A stretch of 64,000 bases of DNA from Leptolinea sp. HRD-7 (lineage in GTDB: Bacteria; Chloroflexota; Anaerolineae; Anaerolineales; Anaerolineaceae), in the NCBI GenBank assembly GCA_024363285.1, contig AP024710.1:1954001-2018000 (forward strand), written 5' to 3'. The notes below the pieces were generated by a model. That model saw only the letters and a list, made by a program, of their open reading frames with translations. It ran no database searches and was not told the origin of the DNA. Position 1 is the first letter of the stretch. Every line of letters begins with the position of its first letter. Below are positions 63,502 through 64,000 of this stretch, piece after piece. A program made the position numbers and the translations under genes.

Positions 63502-64000
63502 CTAATTTCGCTGGTAGTCCAGCACTACAACTTTGGTCTCCTCGGGCAAATTGCTGCCTGATTTGACGACGAATGACGGCTGCGGCTCGGGTTCTTTGTC
63601 GATACCCATAGTTTTCAGGAAATCCGTCAGCGGTTTTAACTTCATTTTGGAAGCCGGCGTATGGTACATCATGGGAATGATGATGTTGGGTTCAAGCAGG
63701 CTGATTATTTCCGAAAGTTTCTCGGGGGCGCAGGTTCCGCCCACGGGGACCAGGGCGATCTTCACATTGCCCAGAGCTTCTACTTCTGCCTGTGTGGGTA
63801 CCCGATTGATGTTTCCCAGATGAGCCACCGTAATATTATTGTAATCAAAAACAAAAAGCGTGTTACGCGGATCCGCCTCTTTTTTTGTGTGGCCGTTGGT
63901 CTGCACGCCGGTGATGAACACACTGCCGATCTCAAATTCACCCGGACCGGTTATGGTATACGGATCGCCTTTGACAGACGCGATGTTGTTATGTCCCGGG
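63502..64000 (-). CDS. UPF0173-type metallo-beta-lactamase-fold hydrolase, C-terminal part
   Basis: The frame is open to the right edge; at least 165 C-terminal residues are present. They include YTITGPGEFEIGSVFITGVQT, FDYNNITVAHLGN with a zinc-ligand His, ALVPVGGTC and IPMMYHTPASK. This is the pattern of the UPF0173/UlaG-like metal-dependent hydrolases. Its N-terminus with the HxHxDH motif lies outside the window. Substrate unknown. Confidence 0.8.
   Translation of the reverse strand, partial: PGHNNIASVKGDPYTITGPGEFEIGSVFITGVQTNGHTKKEADPRNTLFVFDYNNITVAHLGNINRVPTQAEVEALGNVKIALVPVGGTCAPEKLSEIISLLEPNIIIPMMYHTPASKMKLKPLTDFLKTMGIDKEPEPQPSFVVKSGSNLPEETKVVVLDYQRN

Overview
The window reads as a chromosomal segment of a Chloroflexota bacterium, most likely class Anaerolineae. 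This is inferred from gene content and style, not from a marker gene: Thr/Pro-rich single-pass proteins, an NBR1-type Ig-like lipoprotein, frequent TTG/GTG starts, sortase-like proteins without cell-wall anchors, FmrO-type rRNA methyltransferases and a purD-purM fusion. No tRNA, rRNA or CRISPR array was seen. One IS1182-family element is present near the right end.

Layout. 1-1.4 kb: end of a UDP-GlcNAc 2-epimerase gene and a GT4 glycosyltransferase. 1.4-12.5 kb (mostly minus strand): a phosphoribosyltransferase, a secreted polymer-forming (bactofilin-like) membrane protein, a solute-binding lipoprotein, three tandem M42 aminopeptidases, a Thr/Pro-rich membrane protein, a membrane sensor kinase with its LuxR-type response regulator, and a CPBP protease. 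12.7-15.9 kb: a DUF4173-like membrane protein, then metK under a SAM-I riboswitch. 16-22.4 kb: a cluster of RNA-modification genes: rsmI and rsmE on the plus strand (with plsC), facing a minus-strand operon tgt - two FmrO/Arm-type 16S rRNA m7G1405 methyltransferase-like genes - an RsmF-like m5C methyltransferase. Most of these enzymes, if they keep their family specificity, act on the decoding-site end of 16S helix 44. 22.4-26.1 kb: a VOC protein, an NBR1-domain lipoprotein, and two paralogous sortase-like secreted proteins; the second is preceded by two tandem c-di-GMP-I riboswitches.

26.2-40.3 kb: an almost complete purine operon, purB-purL-purQ-purC-purE-purF-purDM-purN-purH-guaB. It carries a purD-purM fusion overlapped by purN (the domain order of eukaryotic GART) and a class II PurE overlapping purC (the pairing found in animal PAICS), with no purK. 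40.4-45.6 kb: a frameshifted double-flavodoxin gene and its PadR regulator, both with PadR-type operators, then a FtsX-type ABC exporter. 46-54 kb: RNase J with a structured leader, pcm, a GT-C membrane glycosyltransferase, a flavodoxin-like reductase, an ICMT-like methyltransferase, a GNAT, a zinc-ribbon membrane protein, a DUF2000 protein and an AraC regulator. 54.4-58.4 kb: a GntR/YtrA regulator-ABC transporter operon followed by two paralogous CPBP proteases. 58.4-62.1 kb: the IS element, a decayed membrane-protein gene, a frameshifted PIG-V-like mannosyltransferase and a 70-residue unknown. 62.1-64 kb: mutY, a small unknown and the end of a UPF0173-type metallo-hydrolase.

Most interesting: (i) the helix-44 methylation cluster with two coupled Arm-type genes; (ii) tandem c-di-GMP riboswitches ahead of a sortase-like gene whose ribosome-binding site and start codon lie inside a terminator-like hairpin; (iii) the eukaryote-like organisation of purine biosynthesis; (iv) an unassigned structured leader before RNase J.
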